This document shows positions 8,699-18,058 of a stretch of 64,000 nucleotides of DNA, one piece after another. The stretch comes from Peribacillus loiseleuriae (lineage in GTDB: Bacteria; Bacillota; Bacilli; Bacillales; DSM-1321). The notes beneath the pieces were generated by a model. The model did not search any database and was not told the DNA's origin. It saw nothing but the letters and a program-made list of their open reading frames with translations. Position numbers and translations under genes: made by a program. The stretch spans positions 619,583 to 683,582 of the forward strand of contig NZ_LFZW01000001.1 in assembly GCF_001183985.1 (NCBI RefSeq). The letters are read 5' to 3'. How positions within the stretch are numbered: the stretch's first letter is position 1; each line of letters starts with the position of its first letter.

Positions 8699-10241
8699 TG
8701 ATGATCGAATTATCAGGCAATGGTTGTCTACTGCAATTCCATGGCAGGAATATGGTTTTAAGCTTACCGGGGAAGCTTCTGATGGGGAGACGGCAATAGA
8801 ACTTATTGAGAAGGAACAGCCGCAAATCGTCATTTCAGATATTAATATGCCATTTATGGATGGTTTGGAATTAGCGAAGCAAGTAAAGAGCAAAAGTCCT
8901 GACACATATATTATATTTATGACTGGTTATGAAGATTTTAAGTATGCTCATGAAGCGTTAAAGTTAAAAGTCTTCGACTATCTATTAAAACCAGTAGATA
9001 AAGATCAGCTCCTTGAAAAAGTAAAAGAAGCTGCGATGGAATGGAAAGTAAACCAAAAAAGAGAAAAAAATTTAGCTGAGGTTACCCCATACTTACAACG
9101 AAATTTATTTCATAAATTAACTGAACCAACCAACATACCAATAGACGTAGAGCAAGAATTGTTAAGTGTAGGTATTGAATTACAAGGTCCTTATTTTGTG
9201 GCCATTCTCATAAAATTCGATGTAGGAAGTCAAAATGAAATGAATGATGAAAACTTAAAAACCGTGATTAAAGAAGTGATTTCCCGTGAACTGAAAAAAA
9301 ATCAAGGAAGGGTGATGGAAGCTGGAATCGATCAATTTCTACTACTCCTATTTCCACATGAGGAGATAGGAGCAGTAGAAATAAGACAGTTTACGGAATA
9401 TCTTTTTCAAGAAATTTACAAAAAGACTGAAATTTGTACGACAGGAACATTCGGAAGAATTTATCAAGAAGGGTTCGAAATTGGTTTCTCCATTTTAGAA
9501 GCGCATCTAGCAATGAATATGCGCCATATTATGGGGAAAGGCCAGGTCTACTCCCTTGATGATCTTGTATCTGATAACTCCCATTATCAAAAAGATATAA
9601 CACAGTTGGAAGAAGAGTTAGTAGAGCAAATCAAACGTGGTCTTCCTGATAAAGCGAATGAAACGATTCAGTTACTATTTAAAATATTAGTGGATAGTAA
9701 AGAAGCTACCCTCCAAGATATTAGGTTCCTTGCAGTAAAATATATTACCCTACTATTTCATGAAGCTGAGAAATGGAATTGGCGCCATACGAATAGCGAG
9801 AAGTTAACCGCGCATTACAGGAAAGTCATGAAAATGGAAACGCTACATGATATTTTTAGTTTAATTCAAAGTACTTTGCAGGAATGGAAAGAGTTTATGA
9901 ATCAAAAGAAAGAGAAAAATAGCTATACGCTTGTGGATCAAGCAATGGAGTATGTAGATGCTCATTATCATATGGAAGGCGTAACATTACAAAAAGTTGC
10001 TGAAGTGATTCATGTTAGCGCGCCATATTTAAGCAATTTATTTAAAGTGGAGAAAGGAATTAACTTTGGCGATTACTTACTAGGATTAAGAATGAGAAAA
10101 GCGATGGAATTATTCAGTGAAAATAAAATCAAAACATATGAAGTAGCTGATAGGGTCGGGTACAATAACCCTCAATACTTTAGTATGTGCTTTAAAAAAT
10201 ATACGGGATACACACCGGCAGAATATCGCAAAACTCATTAA
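8676..10241 (+). CDS. AraC-type response regulator, YesN type
   Basis: Response regulator of 521 residues. The N-terminal receiver domain has the acidic pair in IIVDDDR, the phosphorylated Asp at residue 55 in VISDINMPFMDG, and the conserved Lys in YLLKPVDKD. A middle region of about 270 residues has no recognisable motif. The last 100 residues are two AraC helix-turn-helix units (VTLQKVAEVIHVSAPYLSNL and YEVADRVGYNNPQYFSMCFK). It overlaps the kinase gene, so translation is coupled. It probably activates the pectin genes upstream; no binding site was identified. Confidence 0.9.
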   Translation: MQKVIIVDDDRIIRQWLSTAIPWQEYGFKLTGEASDGETAIELIEKEQPQIVISDINMPFMDGLELAKQVKSKSPDTYIIFMTGYEDFKYAHEALKLKVFDYLLKPVDKDQLLEKVKEAAMEWKVNQKREKNLAEVTPYLQRNLFHKLTEPTNIPIDVEQELLSVGIELQGPYFVAILIKFDVGSQNEMNDENLKTVIKEVISRELKKNQGRVMEAGIDQFLLLLFPHEEIGAVEIRQFTEYLFQEIYKKTEICTTGTFGRIYQEGFEIGFSILEAHLAMNMRHIMGKGQVYSLDDLVSDNSHYQKDITQLEEELVEQIKRGLPDKANETIQLLFKILVDSKEATLQDIRFLAVKYITLLFHEAEKWNWRHTNSEKLTAHYRKVMKMETLHDIFSLIQSTLQEWKEFMNQKKEKNSYTLVDQAMEYVDAHYHMEGVTLQKVAEVIHVSAPYLSNLFKVEKGINFGDYLLGLRMRKAMELFSENKIKTYEVADRVGYNNPQYFSMCFKKYTGYTPAEYRKTH

Positions 10242-10469
10242 TGTGGACCAATTCATTTAATTGTAGAAGCTGGAGATCATAACAAGTTGAGGTTCTACTA
10301 TCTGGAATATTGGCTGGGCTACTCAATCGAAATTGTGCATCCAATTGCAATGGGGCTATTCAAGTAAAGGCATTCGAGCATTCATATGAATGTTAAATAA
10401 GAAATTAGTACCAAGTAATAAAACATAGTGATAAAATGGATATATCTATCCATATTGGGGTGAATGTGA

Positions 10470-11060
10470 GTGTATACACCTGTCGCTAAGTTCGTGAGGT
10501 TTCTGTTAAAATTACGAGGCAAATTGGTTGTGAAAAATATAGAAAATCTGCCCGATGAGTCCGGCTATGTAATTGCTTGTACACACAGAGGGTGGGTCGA
10601 CATCCTGGCGCTCGGCGTTTCGATTCTACCTGCGGAAATTCATTTTATGGCGAAGAAAGAACTATTCCAGAACAAAGCAATTGGTTGGTTTTTAAGAAAA
10701 ATTAATGCATTTCCAATCGACCGCGATAACCCAGGAACAAGCACGGTAAAGATTCCAATTCAATTATTGAAGCAAGATAAGAATGTGGGGATTTTTCCTT
10801 CTGGTACCAGAACGTCAGAGGAAGCTCCGTTAAAGCGGGGAGCGGTTACGATTGCGAAATTAGCTCGCGTTCCAATCGTGCCTGCTGCTTACTCAGGTCC
10901 AACGGGTTTTAAGGATTTATTTAAAAGGCAGCCGATTACGATTATTATTGGTGAACCGATTTATCTAGATTCGGCTAAGAAGGGGAAAGACGAGTTGGAT
11001 CTTGTAACAACGGAATTATCGGACGTGTTTAAAGCATTGGAACAGCGGATAAGCTCTTAA
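10470..11060 (+). CDS. plsC: 1-acyl-sn-glycerol-3-phosphate acyltransferase (PlsC family)
   Basis: Membrane-associated acyltransferase of 196 residues that transfers an acyl group to lysophosphatidate in phospholipid synthesis. The HX4D catalytic motif is HRGWVD (His39, Asp44), and the substrate block is FPSGTRT, a variant of the usual FPEGTRS with Ser in place of Glu. The third block IVPAAYSG is also present. The start is GTG, preceded by GGGGTGAA. It stands alone between the two-component pair and nrnB. The Glu to Ser change may alter specificity, since other short PlsC paralogues in Bacillaceae vary there. Confidence 0.85.
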   Translation: MYTPVAKFVRFLLKLRGKLVVKNIENLPDESGYVIACTHRGWVDILALGVSILPAEIHFMAKKELFQNKAIGWFLRKINAFPIDRDNPGTSTVKIPIQLLKQDKNVGIFPSGTRTSEEAPLKRGAVTIAKLARVPIVPAAYSGPTGFKDLFKRQPITIIIGEPIYLDSAKKGKDELDLVTTELSDVFKALEQRISS

Positions 11061-11185
11061 TTGTTTTATAAATGCCTTTGCAATGGTAAAATACCCCAGG
11101 TTGTTTTTATAGAAAATGGGCAGAGCAAGGATCATCAAGGTAAAGGATTTTTATATAACGTTTTTATGCTATCACTTTTGCTCGC

Positions 11186-11216
11186 GCGACCTTATTAAGG
11201 TCGCTTTAAATCTTTA
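11186..11216 (+). terminator. Terminator between plsC and nrnB
   Basis: GCGACCTTATTAAGGTCGC is a near-continuous palindrome followed by TTTAAATCTTT. It lies about 125 bp after plsC and 80 bp before nrnB. Confidence 0.6.
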
Positions 11217-11294
11217 TGACGATCAACCATTTATGCATGAAGGAAAATGTAAAATTAGGGAAAGCTATAAAATATCTGTTTTAGGAGGGGTTAT

Positions 11295-12479
11295 ATGTAC
11301 CATCTCTTTTCACATAATGATTTAGATGGAGTCGGCTGTGGGATTGTCGCAAAGCTTGCATGGGGTAATGAGGTAAAGGTGAGCTATAATTCGATTGGTC
11401 GGTTGAATCATCAAGTGGCTGGGTTTCTTGAAAATGCTACGGGAATGGACACGCTAATTATTACCGATTTATCCGTGAACGAAGAGAATGAGAAGAAAAT
11501 TAATGAATATGTCGCTGCTGGCGGAAAGGCATTGTTAATTGATCATCATAAATCGGCGCTGCATTTGAATGAACATGCTTGGGCGTCTGTGACCGTAGAG
11601 CAGGAAGACGGCAAGTTAACATCAGCCACATCTCTTTTGTACGATTACTTAGATAGAGAAGGCTTGCTTACGAAAACAAAAGGTGCAGATGAGTTCGTCG
11701 AACTAGTGAGACAATATGATACATGGGAGTGGGACGTGAATCAAAATTTCACTGCAAAGAAATTAAACGATCTCTTCTTCATGATATCAATTGATGAGTT
11801 TGAAAGAAAAATTTTGACGAAACTCAACAGTAGCGAGCCGTTTCATTTTGATGAGATTGAAAGTAAGTTACTTGATGTCGAAGAAAGCAGAGTAACACGT
11901 TACATAAATCGAAAAAAACGTGAAGTGTATCAAGTGGTTATAGGCGAACATTTAGCAGGCATTGTCCATGGGGAAAACTATCATTCAGAACTTGGGAATG
12001 AGCTATCCAAGGAGTTTACGCATCTGGACTATATTGCGATTGTAATGGTTGGTAGTAAACGGATTAGTTTACGAACGATTCATGATGATGTGGATGTTTC
12101 TGAAATTGCGGCGCTTTATGATGGTGGTGGACATCGCAAGGCCTCAGGATGCAACTTAACAGAGAAGGCATTTAAGCAATTTGTTGAGCAAACATTCTAT
12201 TTGGAACCACTGAAGCGTGATGCCTTTAAAAATCAACATAATCTGAAAGGTGCTCCGAGTGGCTCTTTGTATAAAGGCAGAAATGACGAGTCCATTTTTG
12301 TCTATCAAAAAGGGGAGGAGAATTGGGTGATTGAGATAAGTCAGAAACCACTTACAAAAACCTTCTCTTCATTTGAAACAGCGGAAAAGCATTTGAAAAA
12401 GGAATATTTTGCAGTCTTGGTCAGGGATGCTGATTGGATTGGCCATTTACTAAAATTCTCGCCATATTATAAAAAATAA
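11295..12479 (+). CDS. nrnB: DHH-family oligoribonuclease NrnB
   Basis: Cytoplasmic phosphoesterase of 394 residues that degrades very short RNA (nanoRNA) from the 3' end. The DHH domain has SHNDLDGVG (residues 6-14), ITDLS and the DHH signature LIDHHKS (residues 83-85), and the C-terminal DHHA1 domain has GGGHRKASG near residue 277. Its opening and length agree with what I recall of B. subtilis NrnB (YngD). AGGAGGGG precedes the ATG. It is monocistronic, closed by a strong terminator right after the stop. It could also act on cyclic dinucleotide products, as related DHH proteins do. Confidence 0.88.
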   Translation: MYHLFSHNDLDGVGCGIVAKLAWGNEVKVSYNSIGRLNHQVAGFLENATGMDTLIITDLSVNEENEKKINEYVAAGGKALLIDHHKSALHLNEHAWASVTVEQEDGKLTSATSLLYDYLDREGLLTKTKGADEFVELVRQYDTWEWDVNQNFTAKKLNDLFFMISIDEFERKILTKLNSSEPFHFDEIESKLLDVEESRVTRYINRKKREVYQVVIGEHLAGIVHGENYHSELGNELSKEFTHLDYIAIVMVGSKRISLRTIHDDVDVSEIAALYDGGGHRKASGCNLTEKAFKQFVEQTFYLEPLKRDAFKNQHNLKGAPSGSLYKGRNDESIFVYQKGEENWVIEISQKPLTKTFSSFETAEKHLKKEYFAVLVRDADWIGHLLKFSPYYKK

Positions 12480-12519
12480 AAAAATGCAGAAAGAGAGATT
12501 GCTCTTTCTGCATTTTTTT
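12480..12519 (+). terminator. Strong terminator after nrnB
   Basis: AAAATGCAGAAAGAG pairs with CTCTTTCTGCATTTT around a 6-base loop and runs into a T tract, starting at the stop codon. Confidence 0.9.
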
Positions 12520-12551
12520 ATGGTTACAATTGTGCAGAATAGCGGATAATA

Positions 12552-12601
12552 AAGTGAAACTTCAATCAGTGGGGGGCTTACTGACCGTTAATGCGGGATA
12601 A
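12552..12601 (+). repeat. Small hairpin repeat, family 3, copy 1
   Basis: AAGTGAAACTTCAATCAGTG followed by ACTGACCGTTAATGCGGGATAA. The same pattern (GTGAAAC, then a CAGTG-type stem, then GTTAAnnnGGGATAA) appears at 42227, 43767 and, reversed and shorter, at 34768. It lies just after a gene end, like the other copies. Confidence 0.65.
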
Positions 12602-12720
12602 AAATTGTCAATATAGGTAATGCATAGTTTCAGCACTTATTTCAACTATAGTAGGAAAGGTTTAGGATACTAGAGGAACCAGCCATATTACATTTTCTAG
12701 TTGATAGGAGATCATTCGTT

Positions 12721-13827
12721 ATGTCATGGAAATTGGTGTTTTCAAGCGAGTTTATAAATGATGTTGCAGTTTCAGCAGGTATCTTTTTGTTATTTTTACT
12801 TTTCCGGAAGATGTTTTCAAAATATGTGATTGCTTTACTAATAAAGGTGAGTCGAAAAGCACCAAATACTTTTTTCTCTCACATATTTTTATCATTTGAA
12901 AAACCAATTCAGTGGCTGTTCATTCTATTAGGGATCTATATTTCTGTTTGGTATTTCCCTTATCTGGACCAAACACATTTGTTATTTATTAAATTAATAA
13001 AATCCTCGATTATCTTTCTTGTCGGCTGGGGATTGTATAACTTTTCATCTTCATCTACACTTCTTTTTGCACAGCTTAACGAAAGATTCAATTTTGAAGT
13101 TGATGAGATACTTATCCCATTCTTGTCAAAAGTATTGCGGGTGATCATTGTAATAATTAGTTTTAGTGGGATTGCAGAAGAATTTAATTACAATGTTATT
13201 GGCTTTGTTGGAGGGTTAGGCTTAGGCGGGCTTGCATTTGCTCTAGCTGCTAAGGATGCAATTGGCAATTTATTTGGAGGCGTCATCATCGTTACAGAAA
13301 AACCTTTTACGATTGGGGATTGGATTTTGACACCTAGCGTAGAAGGAACAGTTGAAACAATCACTTTCAGAAGTACAAAGATACGCACATTTGCTCAAGC
13401 ACTTGTTATAGTACCTAACTCAAAGCTCGCCAATGAAACAATAACGAACTGGAGTGAAATGGGGAAAAGGCGAATCGTGTTCAATTTAAGTGTAGCGTAT
13501 GATACACCTAAAGATAAATTAGAAGATGTCATGAACCAGATTGAGTATATGTTAAAAAATCACACAGAAATCCATCAAGACACAATCATTGCAAAGTTTG
13601 ATAAATACGGGGTAGATGGATTCGATATGTACTTTTACTTCTTTACGAAAACAACGGTCTGGAAAGAATTCTTAAAAGTAAAAGAAGAAATTAACTTTGC
13701 CATCATGGATATTCTTAATAATGAAGGAGTTGCCCTAGCGATCCCAAATAGAAAATTGTATGTCAATTCCAATTCTGAAGGAACACAAAGTGAAACGTAT
13801 TTGAGGAATTCACAAGATTCTATTTGA
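12721..13827 (+). CDS. Small-conductance mechanosensitive channel, MscS family
   Basis: Membrane channel of 368 residues that opens on membrane tension to release solutes in osmotic downshift. Four N-terminal membrane segments precede the pore helix, whose Gly/Ala-rich face reads GFVGGLGLGGLAFALAAKDA, followed by IGNLFGGVIIV. The beta domain has PFTIGDWI and VEGTVETITFRSTKIRT, then an alpha/beta C-terminal domain. Length and order resemble B. subtilis YhdY. TAGGAGATC precedes the ATG. It stands alone; the family-3 repeat lies upstream and a long AT-rich gap downstream. Confidence 0.88.
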   Translation: MSWKLVFSSEFINDVAVSAGIFLLFLLFRKMFSKYVIALLIKVSRKAPNTFFSHIFLSFEKPIQWLFILLGIYISVWYFPYLDQTHLLFIKLIKSSIIFLVGWGLYNFSSSSTLLFAQLNERFNFEVDEILIPFLSKVLRVIIVIISFSGIAEEFNYNVIGFVGGLGLGGLAFALAAKDAIGNLFGGVIIVTEKPFTIGDWILTPSVEGTVETITFRSTKIRTFAQALVIVPNSKLANETITNWSEMGKRRIVFNLSVAYDTPKDKLEDVMNQIEYMLKNHTEIHQDTIIAKFDKYGVDGFDMYFYFFTKTTVWKEFLKVKEEINFAIMDILNNEGVALAIPNRKLYVNSNSEGTQSETYLRNSQDSI

Positions 13828-14369
13828 AATATTTTAGCTATACAAAAACGAAACACATCGAGAAAATGTCCGAGAACAAAAGTGCCTGATTCCACAACTA
13901 CTCAAAATTGTTTACATGAAATATTAAACAATTTAGAGTGTGCGGTCAGACCTTTAGGATCTTCTTCATGTGTTTTTTATAATGGAAAAAGGATGTTCCT
14001 GAAACTAAGCCTTCTTGGCATCGTCTAAGAAAGTCCTATTTATCTGATGGATGACGGTTTATAATCCTTTTCCTTTTTTGAAAACGTCCATTTTTTTCTT
14101 TTGATAATTGAATGCTTCTCATTTAAATTGATGTATATATTATACCGATATTTTAATAATTATCCTTTTTTACATTGTTATCAGATGTCAGAAATAATAT
14201 GAGACTATATGGGATCTTTACATTTTATTGTTAAATAATGCGTTTACATAATGAGTGAATAATTATAATTCATTTAAAAATCAAAATTATCTTTTAATTC
14301 ATTAAATTCTATGATAATATTTTAAAATATTAAAATATTATCATACTAAAAGAAAGTGAAGTGATTCTT
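13828..14369 (+). other. AT-rich non-coding gap with inverted repeat
   Basis: No gene is supported here. A perfect 10-bp inverted repeat (AAATTGTTTA / TAAACAATTT) at 13905-13934 may form the transcript end of the channel gene, though no T run follows. GGTCAGACC at 13945 recalls the ends of repeat family 4. The last 60 bases hold the palindrome described separately. Confidence 0.5.
14311..14344 (+). promoter_or_regulatory. 34-bp palindrome before the transporter/M20 operon
   Basis: ATGATAATATTTTAA and its exact inverse TTAAAATATTATCAT are separated by four bases. The site ends 25 bp before the transporter start, so it would overlap or follow the promoter. Its symmetry fits an operator for a dimeric regulator; a hairpin is the alternative. 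No regulator gene lies adjacent. Confidence 0.55.
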
Positions 14370-15566
14370 ATGTCACAAATGCCACAAATGTTAGCTTTAG
14401 TTATTCTTGTATTAATTTTATATATAGGTGACGTAGTAGCTGTTCGAACAAAAGCCTGGGTACCGTCTGTATTCGTTTGTGCTGTACTATTTCTTATTGG
14501 ATATTGGACATTTTTCCCTACAGACATCGTAGCGGTGGCTGGAGTACCACCAGTGGTTGCGACGATGATGATGTACTTATTAATTACAAATATGGGGACT
14601 TTGCTTTCTCTCCAAGAATTGAAGAATCAATGGAAGACCATTGTCATTGCCCTTTCTGGTGTTTTAGGAATTATCGCTATACTATTTACGATCGGAACAT
14701 TGATTTTCGACTTTAAAACAGTCGTTGTTGCCATTCCTCCATTAGTAGGTGGAATCGTATCAGCATTAATTATGTCTGAAGGAGCCAAAGAAGCAGGACT
14801 TGCGTCTTTATCTGTATTTGCAATCGTCATCTACGTTATGCAAGGATTTGCAGGATATCCTATCACTTCAATTGTATTAAAAAAGGAAGGGAAAAGATTA
14901 CTTGAGAAATACCGTAGTGGAGAGCTGACAATAAAAGATGCGAAAAATGGTGTGGAAGTAGAGAAGGAGCAGGAACTTAAACTTTTCAAATATTTGCCGG
15001 AAAAATATAACACGGAATATTTCAAATTTTTTAGGCTTGCCGTAGTTGGTTACCTTGCCTATCTTGTCTCTACTTTACTTGCGCCGTTCGTGACGGTTAA
15101 TGCACTTGTCCTATGTTTATTATTTGGAATTATCGCAAAAAGTGTCGGCTTTTTGGAAAAACAACCTTTACAAAAAGCGAATGGGTTCGGTTTCTCTATT
15201 ATGGCTCTTATGCTTTTCATTTTCGACGGTTTGCAAAAGGCGACACCAAGTATGATGCTTGAGATCTTATATCCTCTCATCGTTTGTATTATTTTAGCAG
15301 TCATCGGAATGTATATATTCTCATTCATAATCGGTAAAATTTTAAAAGTCAGCAAAGAAATGGCGTTCGCCGTATCGTTAACAGCCTTATATGGGTTTCC
15401 CGCAGACTACATCATTACGAACGAAGTGATAAAGTCCTTAACGAATGATGAGAAAGAAAAAGAAGTGCTAACGAGCCACATGTTGCCACCTATGCTCGTT
15501 GGTGGATTCATAACTGTAACAATCGTTTCAGTCGTTTTAGCAGGAATATTCGTAGGATTCTTGTAA
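14370..15566 (+). CDS. Multi-pass membrane transporter, GltS-like, uncharacterised
   Basis: Integral membrane protein of about 398 residues with roughly ten to eleven hydrophobic segments and one longer cytoplasmic loop around residues 175-215. Layout and Gly-rich reentrant-looking stretches (PPLVGGIVSALIMSEGAKEA) recall sodium:glutamate symporters, but I cannot assign a named family. The ATG at 14370 is preferred over a GTG at 14361, which lies within the purine-rich site AAAGTGAAGTG. It leads an operon with two M20 hydrolases 21 and 2 bases apart, so it probably imports, or exports a product of, an N-substituted amino acid. Substrate is inference only. Confidence 0.6.
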   Translation: MSQMPQMLALVILVLILYIGDVVAVRTKAWVPSVFVCAVLFLIGYWTFFPTDIVAVAGVPPVVATMMMYLLITNMGTLLSLQELKNQWKTIVIALSGVLGIIAILFTIGTLIFDFKTVVVAIPPLVGGIVSALIMSEGAKEAGLASLSVFAIVIYVMQGFAGYPITSIVLKKEGKRLLEKYRSGELTIKDAKNGVEVEKEQELKLFKYLPEKYNTEYFKFFRLAVVGYLAYLVSTLLAPFVTVNALVLCLLFGIIAKSVGFLEKQPLQKANGFGFSIMALMLFIFDGLQKATPSMMLEILYPLIVCIILAVIGMYIFSFIIGKILKVSKEMAFAVSLTALYGFPADYIITNEVIKSLTNDEKEKEVLTSHMLPPMLVGGFITVTIVSVVLAGIFVGFL

Positions 15567-15587
15567 AAAAAGAAGGGGATTGTGAAA

Positions 15588-16811
15588 ATGTCTCAACAAC
15601 GAATGGAAAGCCATATAAACGCTTTAAGTGCATTTACATCGACACCTGATAAAGGGGTTACTCGCCTTACGTACAGCAAAGAAGATTTGCAAGCAAGAAA
15701 TTATATCAAGGAAAAAATGAAGGGATATGGTCTGATTGTTTCGGAAGATGGTTTTGGCAATATTTTTGGAAAGTTTGAAGGAAGTTTAAAAGACGCACCA
15801 AGCGTTCTCATTGGTTCACATTTTGATTCTGTCCCGAATGGTGGAGCGTATGACGGTACTGCCGGAGTCGTTGCAGGTTTGGAAGTAGCCGCTCTCTTTT
15901 CTGAAAATCAATTAAAACCGAAATATCCTTTGGAAATCATTGCGATGGTCGAAGAAGAAGGATCAAGATTTGGTGGCGGACTGATGGGATCGCGAGGAAT
16001 TATCGGTTCACTGAGTGAGGAAGAGTTTAAAAATCTAAAAGACAAAGACGGCATCTCGACGGAAGAAGCAATGTCAAAAATCGGACTAGATTCTTCATTA
16101 GCCAAAGAGAGAAAGCCAAATACAATAAAGGCATTTTTGGAGTTGCATATCGAACAAGGCCCGATTCTAGAAGAAAAGAATCTTCCAATCGGTGTCGTTG
16201 AAGCCATCGTTGGGTTGGCCCAATTGGAAGTGACGATAGAAGGGCGAGCAGGTCATGCAGGTACAACTCCAATGGATCGCCGCTCGGATGCTTTAGTTAT
16301 TTCTGCAAAGATCATTTCACAACTTCCGGATCTTGCAATCGATGAAGGAGAAGGAACCGTCATCACAACAGGTCGTTTAGAAGTCTTTCCTAATGGAGCA
16401 AATGTCATTCCAGAGAAAGTGATATTCTCTGTGGACATCAGATCTGGTAAGGAAGAAAACGTACGAAACACAATCCGAAAAACAATAGAACTGATACAGT
16501 CTTACAGTGAAAATGGAATCCGGACATCTGTTGAAGAGCTTTTATATATTCAACCAAAAGAATTGAATATGGACATTCGTTCTTTGTTAAAACAAGAGAG
16601 TAGTAGGTTAGAAATCCCGTATTGTTCCATTAATAGTGGCGCAGGTCATGATGCGATGATCTTTTCTGATGTTACAAATGTCGGGATGATTTTCATTCCA
16701 AGTAAAGACGGGCTTAGCCATTGTCCAGAAGAATGGTCGGATGCACGTCATTTGGCGGAGGGTTTCCAAATCCTTTTTGAAGCAGCGAAGAACTTAACGG
16801 AGGTTGAATAA
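15588..16811 (+). CDS. M20 hydrolase, N-carbamoyl-amino-acid hydrolase/allantoate amidohydrolase type
   Basis: Cytoplasmic metallohydrolase of 407 residues in the amidase/hydantoinase/carbamoylase branch of M20. Metal-binding blocks are IGSHFDSVPNGGAYDG, EEEGSRFGGG and HIEQGPILE, with a dimerisation domain around GRAGHAGTTPMDRRSDAL and a C-terminal SGAGHDAM. It would cleave N-carbamoyl amino acids or a ureido substrate such as allantoate. ATG at 15588 is chosen because AGAAGGGGAT sits nine bases before it; a GTG six bases upstream is less well spaced. It lies between the transporter and a second M20 enzyme in one operon. Confidence 0.82.
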   Translation: MSQQRMESHINALSAFTSTPDKGVTRLTYSKEDLQARNYIKEKMKGYGLIVSEDGFGNIFGKFEGSLKDAPSVLIGSHFDSVPNGGAYDGTAGVVAGLEVAALFSENQLKPKYPLEIIAMVEEEGSRFGGGLMGSRGIIGSLSEEEFKNLKDKDGISTEEAMSKIGLDSSLAKERKPNTIKAFLELHIEQGPILEEKNLPIGVVEAIVGLAQLEVTIEGRAGHAGTTPMDRRSDALVISAKIISQLPDLAIDEGEGTVITTGRLEVFPNGANVIPEKVIFSVDIRSGKEENVRNTIRKTIELIQSYSENGIRTSVEELLYIQPKELNMDIRSLLKQESSRLEIPYCSINSGAGHDAMIFSDVTNVGMIFIPSKDGLSHCPEEWSDARHLAEGFQILFEAAKNLTEVE

Positions 16812-16813
16812 AC

Positions 16814-17989
16814 ATGATTCATCAAAAAATTAAAGAAGCGATTCAGACATATAGTGAAGAACTAACAGAGTTACGCAGAAAGCTCCACAGTGAGCCAGAG
16901 GTATCATGGGAAGAAGAAAACACGACAGCATTCATTTGTGAATATCTAGAAAATTTAGGAATTCCTTATCGTCGAACAAATCCTACAGGTGTCATTGCAA
17001 ATGTAGCAGGGGCCAAGGTAGGGAAAACGGTCGCTTTAAGAGCGGATATAGACGCATTACCAGTAGAAGAATTGAACAAAGATCTTCCATATGCTTCAAA
17101 GGAAGATGGAAAAATGCATGCTTGTGGTCATGATGCACATACTGCCATGCTGCTTATTGCAGCCAAAGCTCTAAATGAAAGTAAAGAGGAACTACCCGGG
17201 ACTGTAAGATTAATATTCCAACCTGCTGAAGAAGCGGCAACAGGTGCACGAGAAATGGTGAAGCAAGGTGCGATGGAAGGCGTCGATAATGTATTTGGTA
17301 TTCATATATGGTCACAGATGCCGACTCATAAAGTTTCATGTACACCGGGACCATCTTTTGCTTCAGCCGATATTGTTAAAGTTACATTTAAAGGAAAAGG
17401 TGGTCACGGCGCCATGCCACATGATTGCATCGATGCAGCCATTGTTGCTTCCTCTTTCGTCATGAATGTTCAAACTGTTGTATCAAGAACAATTGATCCG
17501 CAAAGACCTGCCGTGCTTACAATAGGAAAAATGGATGTCGGCACACGCTTCAATGTCATTGCTGAAAATGCTGTCATCGAAGGAACGGTCCGTTGTTTTG
17601 ACAATGAAACGCGTGCACATATTGAAAAGCAAATCGAGCAATACGCTGAAAATGTTGCAAATATTTACGGGGCAAGTGCCGAAGTGGAATATATTCGCGG
17701 AACCCAACCGGTTATTAATGATGAATATAGTGCTAAGTTTGTACAACAGGTCGCTTCGGGAGCCTTCGGCGAGGATGTTTTATATACTGAAAAGCCGACA
17801 ATGGGTGGCGAAGACTTTAGCTTCTATTTAGACGAGGCCCCTGGCAGTTTCGCATTAGTCGGCAGTGGGAATCCCGAAAAAGATACGGAATGGGCACATC
17901 ACCATGGAAAATTCAATATTGACGAAGACGCTCTCGCTACTGGAGCCGAACTATACGCTCAATATGCATGGGCATATTTGAACGAGTAA
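16814..17989 (+). CDS. M20 amidohydrolase, N-acyl-L-amino-acid type
   Basis: Metal-dependent amidohydrolase of 391 residues, the aminoacylase/hippurate hydrolase branch. It shows LHSEPEVSWEE near the N-terminus, the metal block HACGHDAHTAML, QPAEEAATGAREM, the lid-domain GKGGHGAMPHDCIDA and the C-terminal MGGEDFSFYLDEAPG. It would release a free amino acid from an N-acyl derivative. It begins two bases after the preceding M20 gene, so translation is coupled. Two different M20 classes behind one transporter suggest stepwise or parallel processing of modified amino acids. Exact substrate is unknown. Confidence 0.85.
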   Translation: MIHQKIKEAIQTYSEELTELRRKLHSEPEVSWEEENTTAFICEYLENLGIPYRRTNPTGVIANVAGAKVGKTVALRADIDALPVEELNKDLPYASKEDGKMHACGHDAHTAMLLIAAKALNESKEELPGTVRLIFQPAEEAATGAREMVKQGAMEGVDNVFGIHIWSQMPTHKVSCTPGPSFASADIVKVTFKGKGGHGAMPHDCIDAAIVASSFVMNVQTVVSRTIDPQRPAVLTIGKMDVGTRFNVIAENAVIEGTVRCFDNETRAHIEKQIEQYAENVANIYGASAEVEYIRGTQPVINDEYSAKFVQQVASGAFGEDVLYTEKPTMGGEDFSFYLDEAPGSFALVGSGNPEKDTEWAHHHGKFNIDEDALATGAELYAQYAWAYLNE

Positions 17990-18000
17990 GAGAGTAGGCA

Positions 18001-18058
18001 AAAGAAGGTGGAATCCAGAGGGTTCAGACTCTTATGGACACCTTCTTTGTCTTTTTTT
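18001..18058 (+). terminator. Terminator of the transporter/M20 operon
   Basis: AAAGAAGGTG pairs with CACCTTCTTT, an inner CAGAG/CTCTT stem lies within, and a long T tract follows, eleven bases after the stop codon. Confidence 0.85.

Noticed and set aside
11116..11325. 69-codon open frame between plsC and nrnB
   Set aside because: It spans a terminator, has no ribosome site and overlaps the start of nrnB in another frame.
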